A DNA stretch of 64,000 bases from Methylobacterium durans (GTDB lineage Bacteria > Pseudomonadota > Alphaproteobacteria > Rhizobiales > Beijerinckiaceae): positions 5,968,001 through 6,032,000 of the forward strand of contig NZ_CP029550.1 of the NCBI RefSeq assembly GCF_003173715.1, given 5' to 3'. The translations under genes and the position numbers were made by a program. Under the pieces are notes generated by a model. It did no database searches, had not been told where the DNA came from, and saw only the letters and a program-made list of their open reading frames with translations. Positions 32,677 to 41,067 of the stretch are shown piece after piece. Every line of letters begins with the position of its first letter. Position 1 is the stretch's first letter.

Positions 32677-32980
32677 CCGGGGCGATTCCGCCGCCCGGCC
32701 GGGCCGGTCCGCGGCGGAAAAAGCCTGCCCGGCCGATCCCGTACCACGCAAAGTCGCGAGCGGACGGCCCCTGCCCCGCCGCCGGCCGGGCACCGGCTTC
32801 GACCGAGACGCTCCCGCCCGGCGCCGACGAGGACCGCATTCTCGCGAGCGGTTCCCCCAATTCCGCACTGCGTTGCCTGCTTTGTAGTTATTGTAGTTTC
32901 AAATAAAAATCAGGCTCTAATTCGGAAATTGCTTCCGAAACGACTTGTCGCGCATGCCGAAAGCGGTATGTCAAGCTTCG
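32677..32980. other. Intergenic region with an operator-like repeat
   Basis: No gene. 32875-32960 is AT-rich and contains TTCGGAA and TTCCGAA arms at 32921-32939. Confidence 0.45.
32921..32939. promoter_or_regulatory. Inverted repeat upstream of a small DNA-binding-like gene
   Basis: Perfect 7-base arms TTCGGAA/TTCCGAA around ATTGC, 41-60 bases before the start at 32981. Plausible autoregulatory operator. Confidence 0.45.
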
Positions 32981-33190
32981 ATGCGTAAGATCAAGCCAGT
33001 GTATCTCTACCGCCTTCGCCTGCTGCAGGACGGTCCGCGCTTCTACGCGCCGCAGAACACGAATCGCTATCTGGAGAAGCGCGGGTTGATACAGCCCACC
33101 GGGCGCATGCATGCGAACGGCTGGCATCAGGAATATCGGATCACCGATGCCGGACGGCGGGCGCTCGCGGTCGAGGCGTCCGAGACCTAG
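32981..33190 (+). CDS. Small winged-helix-like protein
   Basis: 69 residues, basic: IKPVYLYRLRLLQDGPRFYA, NRYLEKRGLIQPTG and YRITDAGRRALAVE. The last part reads like the wing and terminal helix of a MarR/PadR-type winged helix (YRITDAGRR). The preceding helix-turn-helix is short. Longer starts at 32945 or 32954 are possible. Likely DNA-binding. Confidence 0.6.
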   Translation: MRKIKPVYLYRLRLLQDGPRFYAPQNTNRYLEKRGLIQPTGRMHANGWHQEYRITDAGRRALAVEASET

Positions 33191-33298
33191 CGCCGGTCGC
33201 GCGGGCCTTCGTCGGAAGAGAACCGAAGCGTCCGGAGATCTTGCCATCCGCCTCACCGCCACGCCTTATGAGCGCCGACCTCCGGAGGGCCCCGCATC

Positions 33299-33595
33299 AT
33301 GACGACGCCGGCACGCATCTGCGCGGGTCTCTCGTTGATCGTCTCCGGCCTCGTCCTGGCGGAGCAGGCCGCGGCGCAGGGCGCGCGCGACGTGCCCATC
33401 GCGCGCGATCTCGAGCGCGAGCGGCGGCTCGAGCGGCGGCTCGACCTGAACCGGCCGCCGCCGACCGACCCCAACGTGTCGCCGGACAATCCCGATGGGG
33501 TCGTCGGCTTCGACGGGCCGCCCGGCATTCCGGAGGACGATATCGAGAGCGGTCCGCTTCCGCCCGGCTCGCCGGCGGATGCCGATGTCGAGTGA
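33299..33595 (+). CDS. Small secreted protein
   Basis: 98 residues. Signal peptide about 1-26 (ICAGLSLIVSGLVLAEQAAA). Then a charged helix rich in Arg/Glu (ARDLERERRLERRLDLNR) and a Pro/Asp-rich tail. Monocistronic. Confidence 0.65.
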   Translation: MTTPARICAGLSLIVSGLVLAEQAAAQGARDVPIARDLERERRLERRLDLNRPPPTDPNVSPDNPDGVVGFDGPPGIPEDDIESGPLPPGSPADADVE

Positions 33596-33699
33596 CGCCC
33601 GAACCCCGCGGCGCCGGCGGAAGCGGGCCGTACGGGTCGCCGGTTCGGCGCGAGACCCTGCGCGAGATCCTGCGCGAGATCTTGGGCCGTGATCGGACG

Positions 33700-34032
33700 C
33701 TAGCGGGGCGCGCCGGTGAGCGTGACGTGCCAGACGCGCGGCGCGCGATGCGGCTGCGCCTCCTCGACGAAGAGATCGACACGGGCGGCCATCCGTTGCA
33801 GGGCCGCGGCCTGGGTCTCGAACGTCTCGGCGGTGAAGATCCGGCGATCCGGCCCGATGCACACCGAGAGCCAGGGCAGCCCGCGGGCAGGCGGATCGTA
33901 GAGGACGTAGACGTGCGAGAAGTTCTGGCCCTTGTCCGGCATGATCCGCTGCGACGGCCCTCGCTGACGATTGACGAACCTTAGCAATTCACAGGGCGCC
34001 TGGAAATCGCGAAAGCAGAAATGTTGTAACAT
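33700..34032 (-). CDS. Hypothetical protein
   Basis: 110 residues. YVLYDPPARGLPWLSVCIGP, DRRIFTAETFETQAAALQRM and VDLFVEEAQPHRAPRVWHVT suggest a small alpha/beta fold. ATG at 34032 with weak binding site; internal ATG at 33942 (MPDKGQNF) is an alternative. Family not recognised. Confidence 0.55.
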   Translation of the reverse strand: MLQHFCFRDFQAPCELLRFVNRQRGPSQRIMPDKGQNFSHVYVLYDPPARGLPWLSVCIGPDRRIFTAETFETQAAALQRMAARVDLFVEEAQPHRAPRVWHVTLTGAPR

Positions 34033-34718
34033 CTTGTTTCCATCGTCCGGTCGTGCTCTCCCGCTCGGGCAAATTCATATCTCTTCTAAACTCTACATTG
34101 TGCCTGCGTCGTCCGATCTCGCCCGCATCCTCGGAGACCGTCCCGCTCCCGGCTGCCGAGCCCGGGACGATCGGCCGTCGTGTCGCGCCATTCCCGCCGC
34201 GCGCGGCCGCCGTTCACCGGCGGCCGGCCAGCCCGCCCCGGGCGGGCCAACCCGGCTTCACGGTCCCGATGCCGCACGAGGATGGCCGTGGGGTCTACGC
34301 GGCGATGCTCGATGTCACCGGGATGCGGCTGAGCCGCTAGGGCGGCGTCGCGCGCTGCCGGCGCATGACGGCCCCGTTCACGCCGGCCCCGTCGGGTCGG
34401 GCGATGCGGCCGACGTTCTCGATCTCGCCCACCGAGAGCCGCGCAAGTCACGGCCCACCGGTCGAAGGGGTCCGGCCGGTCCTGCCGGCCGCCGGTGCTG
34501 TCGTTCCAGGTCGAGATCGGGCGGATTAAATCACCTTTTCGAACGTACCACTGTGCCGCCGCGCGCGATCTGTTCGTGTGTGGATCGGGGCGCCCGGGAT
34601 GTGCTTAAGTGTCTCTCGCGAAACGCCCGCTGCACCCTCGGGGTCGAGGATGCGGCGTCCGGCGAGCGGGCGTCTCGCGAGGCGCACGGCGTGCTGCGCC
34701 CGGGCGCGAGGACGGATC
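34033..34718. other. 690-base region without a convincing gene
   Basis: Plus-strand frames are open but Pro/Arg-rich without ribosome binding sites. AT-rich patches near 34040-34100 and 34520-34550 are probable promoters for the divergent genes. Confidence 0.4.
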
Positions 34719-36116
34719 ATGGCGAACGAGCAGATTTTCGGTCGGGATGCGACGACGGCGGCCCGGTCTCCGGCATCGGCCCAGAGCTCGATCCGCAGGC
34801 ATCTCGTGATCGGGATCGGCACCTGCGTCGTCCTCGTCTCGGGCGCCGCGATGGCCGGGTTCGCGACCATCGCGGGGGCCGTGATCGCGCCGGGCCGCAT
34901 CGTCGTCGAATCCGACGTCAAGAAGGTGCAGCACCCGACCGGTGGGGTCGTCGGGCAGCTCCTGGTCCGCGAGGGCGCGCGCGTCACGGCCGGTCAGGTG
35001 CTGATCCAGCTCGACGAGACGCAGACCCGGGCCGATCTCGACATGGTGCTCAAGGCGCTGGACGAGCTCTCCGCGCGCCGCGCGCGCGACGAGGCGGAGC
35101 GGGACGGCGCGACGTCCGTCACGTTCCCGGGCGATCTCCTGGCGCGCGCCCCGAGGGACCCGACGGTGCGGCACCTGATCGAGGGCGAGACGCGCCTGTT
35201 CACGGCGCGGATCGCCGCGCGCGAGGGCCAGAAGGCGCAGCTGCGCGAGCGGGTCACCCAGCTTCAGGACGAGATCGGCGGGCTGGAGAAGCAGGTCGCC
35301 GCCAAGGCGCGGGAGATCGCGCTCATCAACGACGAGCTGCGCGGGGTGCGCGACCTCTTCGCCCAGAACCTCGTGCAGTTCGCGAAGCTCAACGCCCTGG
35401 AGCGCACCTCGGCGGGCCTGTCCGGGGAGCGCGGCAGGCTCGTGGCCTCGATCGCCCGGACGAAGGGCAAGGTCGCCGAGACGGAGCTGCAGATCCTGCA
35501 GGTGGACGGGGACATGCGCACGGAGGTGGGCAAGGAGCTGGCCGAGATCAGGGGCCGCTGGTCGGAACTCGTGGAGAAGCGGGTGGCGGCCGAGGATCGC
35601 CTCAAGCGCATCGAGCTGCGCGCGCCCCAGGACGGCTTCGTGCAGGAGCTGAAGGTGCACACGATCGGGGGTCTGGTGGTGCCGAACGAGCCGGCGATGC
35701 TGATCGTGCCGTCCGCCGACCAGCGGGTCGTCGAGATCCAGGTCAATCCGCAGGACATCGCCTACGTGAAGGTCGGGCAGGTCGCCTCGCTGCGCTTTCC
35801 CAGCCTGAACCAGTCACGGACGCCCGAGATCAGCGGCAGCGTGATGCGGGTCGCCGCGGATGTCAGCCAGGACCAGAAGACGGGCGCCCCGTACTACACC
35901 GTCCGTATCCGCCCCGCCGAGGGCCAGGAAGCCCTCTTGGGCAAGTCCGTCCTGCTGCCCGGCCTGCCCGTCGAGGCCCACATGCATATCGGCGACCGGA
36001 CGATCATGAGCTACCTCGTGAAGCCCCTCAGCGAGCAGATCGAGCGGCGGATGGGGCTGCTGGCCCAGAACCCGACGGAGAGCATCCCGACGGCGGGCGA
36101 GACGGTGCGCGACTGA
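34719..36116 (+). CDS. HlyD/AprE-type type I secretion membrane fusion protein
   Basis: 465 residues. One N-terminal helix (about 28-52, HLVIGIGTCVVLVSGAA). Then the lipoyl-like hairpin (IVVESDVKKVQHPTGGVV, LLVREGARVTAGQVLIQLDE), a long coiled coil (about 105-310) and the C-terminal barrel (RVVEIQVNPQDIAYV; LVPGLPVEAHMHIGDRT-type sequence) ending LVKPLSEQIERRM, all as in PrsE/AprE adaptors. It should link an inner-membrane ABC exporter to TolC. No ABC or TolC gene is in the window, so its partners are encoded elsewhere. GCGCGAGGACGG precedes the ATG. Confidence 0.9.
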   Translation: MANEQIFGRDATTAARSPASAQSSIRRHLVIGIGTCVVLVSGAAMAGFATIAGAVIAPGRIVVESDVKKVQHPTGGVVGQLLVREGARVTAGQVLIQLDETQTRADLDMVLKALDELSARRARDEAERDGATSVTFPGDLLARAPRDPTVRHLIEGETRLFTARIAAREGQKAQLRERVTQLQDEIGGLEKQVAAKAREIALINDELRGVRDLFAQNLVQFAKLNALERTSAGLSGERGRLVASIARTKGKVAETELQILQVDGDMRTEVGKELAEIRGRWSELVEKRVAAEDRLKRIELRAPQDGFVQELKVHTIGGLVVPNEPAMLIVPSADQRVVEIQVNPQDIAYVKVGQVASLRFPSLNQSRTPEISGSVMRVAADVSQDQKTGAPYYTVRIRPAEGQEALLGKSVLLPGLPVEAHMHIGDRTIMSYLVKPLSEQIERRMGLLAQNPTESIPTAGETVRD

Positions 36117-36163
36117 GCGCGCCACGCCGGATGCCCGCCGCGGGCGATGGGCCCGGGCCGCGC

Positions 36164-36286
36164 TCAGGCCGTCGCCAAGGTCGCGGCGAAGGTCGCGACG
36201 AAGACCGCGAGGCCCAGCGCCATCAGCGCGAGCCCCGTCCGCACGACGATCAGGCTGTCCGGCCATGCCCTGCCGAGAACGCTCAT
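36164..36286 (-). CDS. 40-aa single-helix membrane microprotein
   Basis: 40 residues: SVLGRAWPDSLIVVRTGLAL then MALGLAVFVATFAATLATA. One membrane helix, N-terminus with a single Arg each side. GGAGAGGG precedes the ATG. Convergent with the HlyD gene. Confidence 0.55.
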   Translation of the reverse strand: MSVLGRAWPDSLIVVRTGLALMALGLAVFVATFAATLATA

Positions 36287-36479
36287 CCCTTGACCCTCTC
36301 CCGATGCGGCGGCGTCCGCGCCTCGATCCGCCCGGCCCGTGACGGCCGGTCGGCGGCGCTCGTCGCGAGCCCATAGCGCGCGGCCGGCCAGCAATTCGTT
36401 ACCGGGCGGCGCCGGTTTCCCGCGTCGAGCCGGGTCCGGGCCGGCCCCGAACCCCATTGCGAACGCCCTTGCGATTTCC

Positions 36480-37250
36480 ATGACCACGCTGACCGCACGA
36501 TTGAAGGCGCTCTACGAGGGGGATACGGAGCGCGCGCACCGCTTCCGCTACGGTCTCCTGATCTTCGATCTCGCCACGCTGCTGTTCATCGTCCTGTCCT
36601 CCTTCGCGCCGCGCCGGCCGTTCGTGGAGGGGATCGACGTCGTCATCGGGGTCGCGGTGCTCACCGATTTCGCGGCGCGCCTCGCGATCTCCCGGCGGCG
36701 CTGGCGCGAGTTCCTGCGGCCCACGACCTGGGCGGATCTGGCCGCGATCGTCTCCTTCCTCGCGCCGATCGTGGGCGAGGGCGCGGGCTTCCTGAGGATC
36801 CTGCGCACGCTGAGGTTCCTGCGCACCTACCAGGTTCTCGACCGCCTGCGGGCGGACAGCCCCCTGTTCCGCCGCAACGAGGAGGTGGTCATCGCGGTGG
36901 TGAACCTCGCCGTGTTCATCTTCGTGATGACGAGCGTCGTCTACGCGACGCAGCACCGCTCGAACCCCAACATCGGCAATTACGTCGACGCGCTGTACTT
37001 CACCGTCACCTCGCTGACGACGACCGGCTACGGCGACGTGACGTTGCAGGGCACCGGCGGGCGCCTGCTCTCGGTCGTGGTGATGATCTGCGGGGTGACG
37101 CTGTTCCTGCGCCTCGCCCAGGTGCTGTTCCGCCCCTACAAGGTGCGCTTTCCCTGCCCGACCTGCGGCCTGCAGCGGCACGAGCCGGACGCGGTCCATT
37201 GCAAGGCCTGCGGCACGATCCTCAACATCCCCGACGAGGGCGCCGACTGA
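36480..37250 (+). CDS. Voltage-gated-like potassium channel with zinc ribbon
   Basis: 256 residues. Six-helix plan: S1-S4 in about 24-120 with an Arg-rich S4 (RILRTLRFLRTYQVLDRL, 106-123), then S5 (137-157), the filter T182-G183-Y184-G185-D186 and S6 (195-215). The C-terminus has C226-x2-C229 and C241-x2-C244 (CPTCG, CKACG), a zinc ribbon not usual for this family. The filter makes it K+ selective. The tail may couple the channel to redox or zinc. No adjacent regulatory domain gene. Confidence 0.88.
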   Translation: MTTLTARLKALYEGDTERAHRFRYGLLIFDLATLLFIVLSSFAPRRPFVEGIDVVIGVAVLTDFAARLAISRRRWREFLRPTTWADLAAIVSFLAPIVGEGAGFLRILRTLRFLRTYQVLDRLRADSPLFRRNEEVVIAVVNLAVFIFVMTSVVYATQHRSNPNIGNYVDALYFTVTSLTTTGYGDVTLQGTGGRLLSVVVMICGVTLFLRLAQVLFRPYKVRFPCPTCGLQRHEPDAVHCKACGTILNIPDEGAD

Positions 37251-37713
37251 GCGTCCCCTTCCGCGACGCGGCCGTCCCCGTCACGGCCGCCGATCCGGCG
37301 CTCGCGCGGGCCGCGCATGTCTCGAACGTTCCGCCTCGATACCGAACTCGCGCGAGCGCCTCAGTCGTTTGCGCCCACCCCGCAAGCAGAGCGCAGGCAA
37401 TCGCGTTGCGGACGAACCGGATTCCGGCGTGGCCAAATCTTGGAGCGCGTGCCAGAATACTGGCATGCCAGTGCGAGTACACGCCCTTCGGGCCCGTCGA
37501 GAGCTGCTCAACGCTCAGCAGCCCGCCACCTCAGCCGAGCCGGCCCTCGCGCGCGGCACACATCGAGGGACGCATCGGGGCAGGCATCGTTGGACGATCC
37601 GGGGGCCCGGTGGACGGGCGCGAGGTGGGGGCGATCCCGGCGCGGCCCGCGCGCGTCGCGAACCGGGCGGTCCGGAGCTGCCGGACCGGGTGGGCCGCGC
37701 CGGCTGAGCGGCG
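37251..37713. other. Intergenic region
   Basis: No gene. Contains the 14-base palindrome ACTGGCATGCCAGT at 37459-37472. Otherwise nothing recognised. Confidence 0.45.
37459..37472. promoter_or_regulatory. 14-base palindrome ACTGGCATGCCAGT
   Basis: Perfect palindrome. Related TGGTATGCCA cores are found at 25829-25842 and 29480-29489. May be an operator. No regulated gene is assured. Confidence 0.4.
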
Positions 37714-37986
37714 ATGCCCTGCCCTCCCATCCTCGACGTCACGGTCGCCAACATCGTCAAGCTGGCCGAGGCCTATCGGGTCGGCGCCATCGTCGAGGCC
37801 GAGCACGTCGTCGACATCTATCTCGCCTGCTTCAACGGATACGAGGAGCGCAGCATCGCCCTCGACATGCTGCTTCGCGAGCTGAGCCGGCCCGAGCGGC
37901 GGGCGCACAACCGGGGCGGATTGTTCGAGCAGGTCGAGATCTACATCGACCGGCGCCACCGCATCATGGCGCTCGACTTTCAGTAA
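37714..37986 (+). CDS. Small helical hypothetical protein
   Basis: 90 residues: VTVANIVKLAEAYRVGAIVE, ERSIALDMLLRELSR and VEIYIDRRHRIMALDFQ. A compact alpha/beta protein with a charged C-terminus. Start at 37714 has no strong binding site. Convergent with the Gdx gene. Confidence 0.6.
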   Translation: MPCPPILDVTVANIVKLAEAYRVGAIVEAEHVVDIYLACFNGYEERSIALDMLLRELSRPERRAHNRGGLFEQVEIYIDRRHRIMALDFQ

Positions 37987-38014
37987 TCGGCAGCGCCCGG
38001 AAGCCGCGCCGGGC

Positions 38015-38335
38015 TCAGTGCGTGCTGGAGAGCTTCATCATGACGAGCCCGGACACGATCAGCGCGGCCGCCGACAGGCGGGCCATCGTGGCCTGCTCGC
38101 CGAGGGCCATGATGCCGACCGCGAAGGCGCCGACCGCCCCGATGCCGGTCCAGATCGTGTAGGCCGTCCCGAGGGGGAGCGTGCGCATGGAGAGCGCCAG
38201 GAGGCCGACGCTGCCCGCCATCGCCACCGCCATGATCGCGGTCGCCAGGGGGCGCGTGAAGCCGTGCGACTGCTTCATCGCGTAGGCCCACACCACTTCG
38301 AGGATTCCGGCAGCGATCAGGTAGATCCAGGCCAA
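38015..38335 (-). CDS. sugE: Small multidrug resistance exporter, Gdx/SugE type
   Basis: 106 residues, four helices. AGILEVVWAYAMKQSHGFTR (about 9-28) and PLGTAYTIWTGIGAVGAFAV place it with SugE/Gdx rather than EmrE. Gdx exports guanidinium in exchange for protons as an antiparallel homodimer; the conserved Glu (ILEVVW) is present. The start is TTG at 38335, preceded by GAGGAGG. A hairpin resembling half a guanidine-II riboswitch lies just upstream. Confidence 0.9.
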   Translation of the reverse strand: MAWIYLIAAGILEVVWAYAMKQSHGFTRPLATAIMAVAMAGSVGLLALSMRTLPLGTAYTIWTGIGAVGAFAVGIMALGEQATMARLSAAALIVSGLVMMKLSSTH

Positions 38336-38356
38336 GGGGCCCTCCTCTGTGAAGGG

Positions 38357-38370
38357 CCGGGCCGTCCCGG
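38357..38370 (-). promoter_or_regulatory. ACGG-loop hairpin upstream of Gdx, possible guanidine-II element
   Basis: On the minus strand CCGGG-ACGG-CCCGG: a 5-bp stem closed by an ACGR tetraloop, the unit of guanidine-II (mini-ykkC) riboswitches, about 12 bases before the binding site. A second hairpin upstream (38378-38390) pairs CCCC/GGGG but does not present ACGR in its loop. Two ACGR hairpins are required, so this is a candidate only. Confidence 0.4.
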
Positions 38371-38579
38371 ACTTGGACCCCGTGGCGGGGGGAGGACGTG
38401 GCCTCGCGCGCCTCACCTAAGCCTGCGGCGGTCGCGTTTCAACGTGGCGCGCGAAGCCTCCGCGCCGGGGACGGCCGGAGGATCCGGGCCCTCGACGCTC
38501 AGACCCGCCGCGCCCGGACGCCCCCCGCGAACCGAAGCCGCGAGGCGCGAGCCGAGGCACGGTTCAGAATGCCCGCGCC

Positions 38580-38777
38580 TCAGGCGTAGCTGGTCCTCTG
38601 CTTCTTGAGCGGGACCAAGCTCATCTCCTGCACCTCGACCCCGTTCTCCGCGCGCCGATAGCGGACCGTCAGCTCGACGAGGTCGCCGTCCGCGATCCCG
38701 CACACGTCGAGGGCCTCGATGAGCCCGTCCCGCAGCTGTTGCGCCGAGCGCAGCGACTTCGCCTTGTTGTCCGTCAT
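38580..38777 (-). CDS. Small hypothetical protein
   Basis: 65 residues: MTDNKAKSLRSAQQLRDGLI, EALDVCGIADGDLVELTVRY. An alpha/beta mini-protein. GGAGGCGG precedes the ATG. Family not recognised. Confidence 0.6.
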   Translation of the reverse strand: MTDNKAKSLRSAQQLRDGLIEALDVCGIADGDLVELTVRYRRAENGVEVQEMSLVPLKKQRTSYA

Positions 38778-38851
38778 CGTTCACCGCCTCCAGTCAGCCG
38801 CACGGGGATCGGTGCCTCACCGGGGCGGTACGGCGCGGCCCCGCAGGACAC

Positions 38852-39040
38852 TCAGAACACGTCGCCGTCGTCGGCGTCGTACCGGTGGGGATCCTGGATG
38901 TTCGTCGGCACGAGCGGCACGTGGATCGCGGGCACGATCCGCCCCCGCGCTTCCGAGCGCGGCGGCTCGGTCAGCATGGTGGCCCAGAAGGCACCGGTGG
39001 CCAACGCGAAAGCTGTTGCGAACAGGACGAGCGCGCGCAT
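38852..39040 (-). CDS. Small membrane-anchored protein, paralogue of 52375-52566
   Basis: 62 residues. N-terminal helix (ALVLFATAFALATGAFWATM), Pro-rich middle, and C-terminal DPHRYDADDGDVF. The protein at 52375 has the same plan: TMLT after the helix, a PLVPT/PPLPT segment and DPDRYDADVFEVF at the end. The Asp/Tyr-rich tail is conserved and acidic. GGAGG lies five bases before ATG 39040. Confidence 0.65.
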   Translation of the reverse strand: MRALVLFATAFALATGAFWATMLTEPPRSEARGRIVPAIHVPLVPTNIQDPHRYDADDGDVF

Positions 39041-39313
39041 TGCCACCTCCTGGATCAGAATTGCAGGATAGTTTGACTTCCCCGTCGATCGCTACAGGAA
39101 TTTGTCCTTCGCGAGAATAAATACAAAATGCATTTGTCGGCCGGAACGACTCTGCGAGAACCGTCCGGCCCTCGGTGCCGCACCGGCCTCCGCCCGGCCT
39201 GTTGCCACGCAACGACACGACCGTGATCATCGCCGGCTGTGCCCGACTCGGCACAGCATCCCGCCCCGGCCAAGCCTACGATGGCGCGGATGGAGCAGCG
39301 CGGGGAGCAGGCG

Positions 39314-39592
39314 ATGTCGCAATTGTCACAGGACGCGTTCGCGGGGGTGCTGGAAGCGGCCTGGGCGCACGGGCAGCGGGTGCGCGAGGAGACCGGCGTG
39401 GTCGTCGAGCTGCGCCTCACCACGATCGGGCTGACGGCGCTGGTCGCCGACGGACCCTGCGATGTCACGGCGACGGTCTCCTGGCAGGATCTCGCGGGCT
39501 CGGACGACCTTCTGGGTCTCCTGTGCGCCCGGATCGCCGACGTGGCGCGCCAGCGCACCGACGCGCAGCGCCCGGCCCGGATGGCCGCGTGA
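39314..39592 (+). CDS. Small hypothetical protein, paralogue of 10268-10594
   Basis: 92 residues. LSQDAFAGVLEAAWAHGQRV, RLTTIGLTALVADGPCDVTA and WQDLAGSDDLLGLLCARIAD align with the protein at 10268. Start MSQLSQDAF at 39314 follows GGGGAGCAG. Ends RMAA, like RLAA in its paralogue. Confidence 0.7.
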   Translation: MSQLSQDAFAGVLEAAWAHGQRVREETGVVVELRLTTIGLTALVADGPCDVTATVSWQDLAGSDDLLGLLCARIADVARQRTDAQRPARMAA

Positions 39593-39703
39593 CGCGCGCC
39601 TCCCGCGCCGCGCCCTTCGGCGGATCGGCGGCGGGGCGCGGGCATTCCCACCTCGCGGACGGCGCGCCGCCGCGCTAAGCTCGCGGCGATCGGGAGGCTT
39701 GCG

Positions 39704-39907
39704 ATGACGTTCACGGTGACGAGCGACAAGGCCGACGACAGGGCCGACCCGTCGAGGGCCGAGAATTACCTGAGGCCCGCCGATGCCTACCGGCGGGCGC
39801 GCGAGTGCGAGCAGAGCGGCCTCGCCGTGACGATTCGCCTGCCGACCGGGGACGACGTCACGCCGGAGGAGTTTCGCGAGTTGTACCTGTTGAAGGACGC
39901 GGATTGA
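39704..39907 (+). CDS. Small hypothetical protein
   Basis: 67 residues: RPADAYRRARECEQSGLAVT then IRLPTGDDVTPEEFRELYLL. GGGAGGCTT precedes the ATG. Followed by the 39939 membrane protein after 31 bases. Confidence 0.6.
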   Translation: MTFTVTSDKADDRADPSRAENYLRPADAYRRARECEQSGLAVTIRLPTGDDVTPEEFRELYLLKDAD

Positions 39908-39938
39908 CGCGTCCCGCTTCCCGCGAGGCAGAGGCCTG

Positions 39939-40196
39939 ATGAGCGCATCCCTGGTGACCCTCCTCCTGACGGCGACCTTCGTGGCCGGATGCGTGTCGAT
40001 CCACCTCCTGCGGAAATGGGCGGTTCAGGTCGCGGAGGGTCTCGCGGCCGTCCTGTTCACGGTCCTCGCGCTGCTGACCGCCCTCCTGATCGGTGAGCCC
40101 GCCCGCGGCGGCTCGGAGAGCATCGCCACCCGGATCGAGCTCCTGGGCGACCCCTTCGGGACGGTGCAGGCGCGCCTGGACCCGGGCACCCACTGA
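39939..40196 (+). CDS. Two-helix membrane protein
   Basis: 85 residues. Helices at about 3-21 (ASLVTLLLTATFVAGCVSI) and 29-51 (VAEGLAAVLFTVLALLTALL), with an extracytoplasmic or cytoplasmic C-terminal tail. GAGGCAGAGGCCTG precedes the ATG. Unknown function. Confidence 0.6.
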   Translation: MSASLVTLLLTATFVAGCVSIHLLRKWAVQVAEGLAAVLFTVLALLTALLIGEPARGGSESIATRIELLGDPFGTVQARLDPGTH

Positions 40197-40215
40197 GCCC
40201 GAGGCCGCGGCGGCT

Positions 40216-40494
40216 TCAGGTCTCGCGCGACGCGGCGGCCTCCGCCGCTCCGTCCGCCGTGACCTCCTGCGCCAGCCACGTGGTGATGGCCTTGTGGTCG
40301 GCGTGCTTGAGGCCGAGGCCGCCGCAGCTGATGAAGGCGCCGATAGCGAACAGCGCCGCCTTCTGGCTCAGTTCGGGGGCCGGCGCCGTTCCGGTCGCCG
40401 CCTCGATCGCCCGGCTGACGCCGTGCGCGGCGCAGGCCATCGCCAGGGCCGCTTCCTCGGACAGCGCGACGATCTCTTTCGGCGGTGCACGCAT
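40216..40494 (-). CDS. Small helical hypothetical protein
   Basis: 92 residues: IVALSEEAALAMACAAHGVS, KAALFAIGAFISCGGLGLKH, then an acidic tail. One hydrophobic segment. GGGATCAC precedes the ATG. Convergent with 39939. Confidence 0.55.
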   Translation of the reverse strand: MRAPPKEIVALSEEAALAMACAAHGVSRAIEAATGTAPAPELSQKAALFAIGAFISCGGLGLKHADHKAITTWLAQEVTADGAAEAAASRET

Positions 40495-40635
40495 CAGTGA
40501 TCCCGGCGGCCGCTCTGCGATCAGGGCGCGCAGTCCATCTCCCGAGCCTTCGGGCTGACATGCCCTACGGCCGCCGCGCGGTTCCAGCCGCGTCGATAGT
40601 GTACCGGCGGGCCGCCGCCCGCACGCCGCGCCCGG

Positions 40636-41067
40636 TCAGCAGCCGATGCAGATCGGCTTTGCGGCCCGCTCCCCGTCCTTGAGGAGGCGGCTCATCTTCG
40701 TCTCCCGGTTGTAGGTCGGGGTGTCCGCGAGGTCGGCCGGGCCTTCCCGTCCGGGCGTTCCCGGAAAAGATGCCACCGCCACCGACGATCGGGACAATTC
40801 CACCGGGCGCAGCGGCTGCCAGCCCAGCCGGGCCATCTCCGAATTCCTGAGCACCGCGAGCGGCGTCACCTCGGAGGCCGGATCGCTTCGCGGCGTGGAG
40901 AGCAACCGGCCGGGGAGGATTCGCGGCAGCGTCTTCGCATAGACGGTGGGTTTAGGGATCGTATGCCTAGGAAGAGATGTGTACTTGCCCGTCTTGTCGG
41001 AAAGACGAGAGCAAGCCGTGACAAGAAGAATAAGGGCGCATGACGCCGCTATGCGCAACGTAATCAT
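40636..41067 (-). CDS. Lipoprotein
   Basis: 143 residues. ITLRIAASCALILLVTACSR carries a lipobox (LVTAC) with Cys at about residue 19. The mature part is basic and Pro-rich and ends KPICIGC. Start at 41067 is chosen for the signal sequence. Unknown outer or inner membrane destination; the residue after Cys is Ser, favouring the outer membrane. Confidence 0.65.
   Translation of the reverse strand: MITLRIAASCALILLVTACSRLSDKTGKYTSLPRHTIPKPTVYAKTLPRILPGRLLSTPRSDPASEVTPLAVLRNSEMARLGWQPLRPVELSRSSVAVASFPGTPGREGPADLADTPTYNRETKMSRLLKDGERAAKPICIGC

Noticed and set aside
34053..34340. 95-codon plus-strand frame
   Set aside because: No ribosome site, Pro/Arg-rich; likely chance.
33971..36376. 801-codon plus-strand frame overlapping the HlyD gene
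   Set aside because: Gly/Arg/Ala-rich shadow frame; the true frame carries HlyD features.
37459..37475. Sigma-54 -24/-12 promoter in the TGGCATGCCAGTGC sequence
   Set aside because: Spacing between GG and GC elements is off by one base and the -12 element is poor; palindrome is the better reading.
38336..38480. Guanidine-I (ykkC) riboswitch before Gdx
   Set aside because: The long conserved ykkC core was not found; only the ACGR hairpin of the mini-ykkC type is present.
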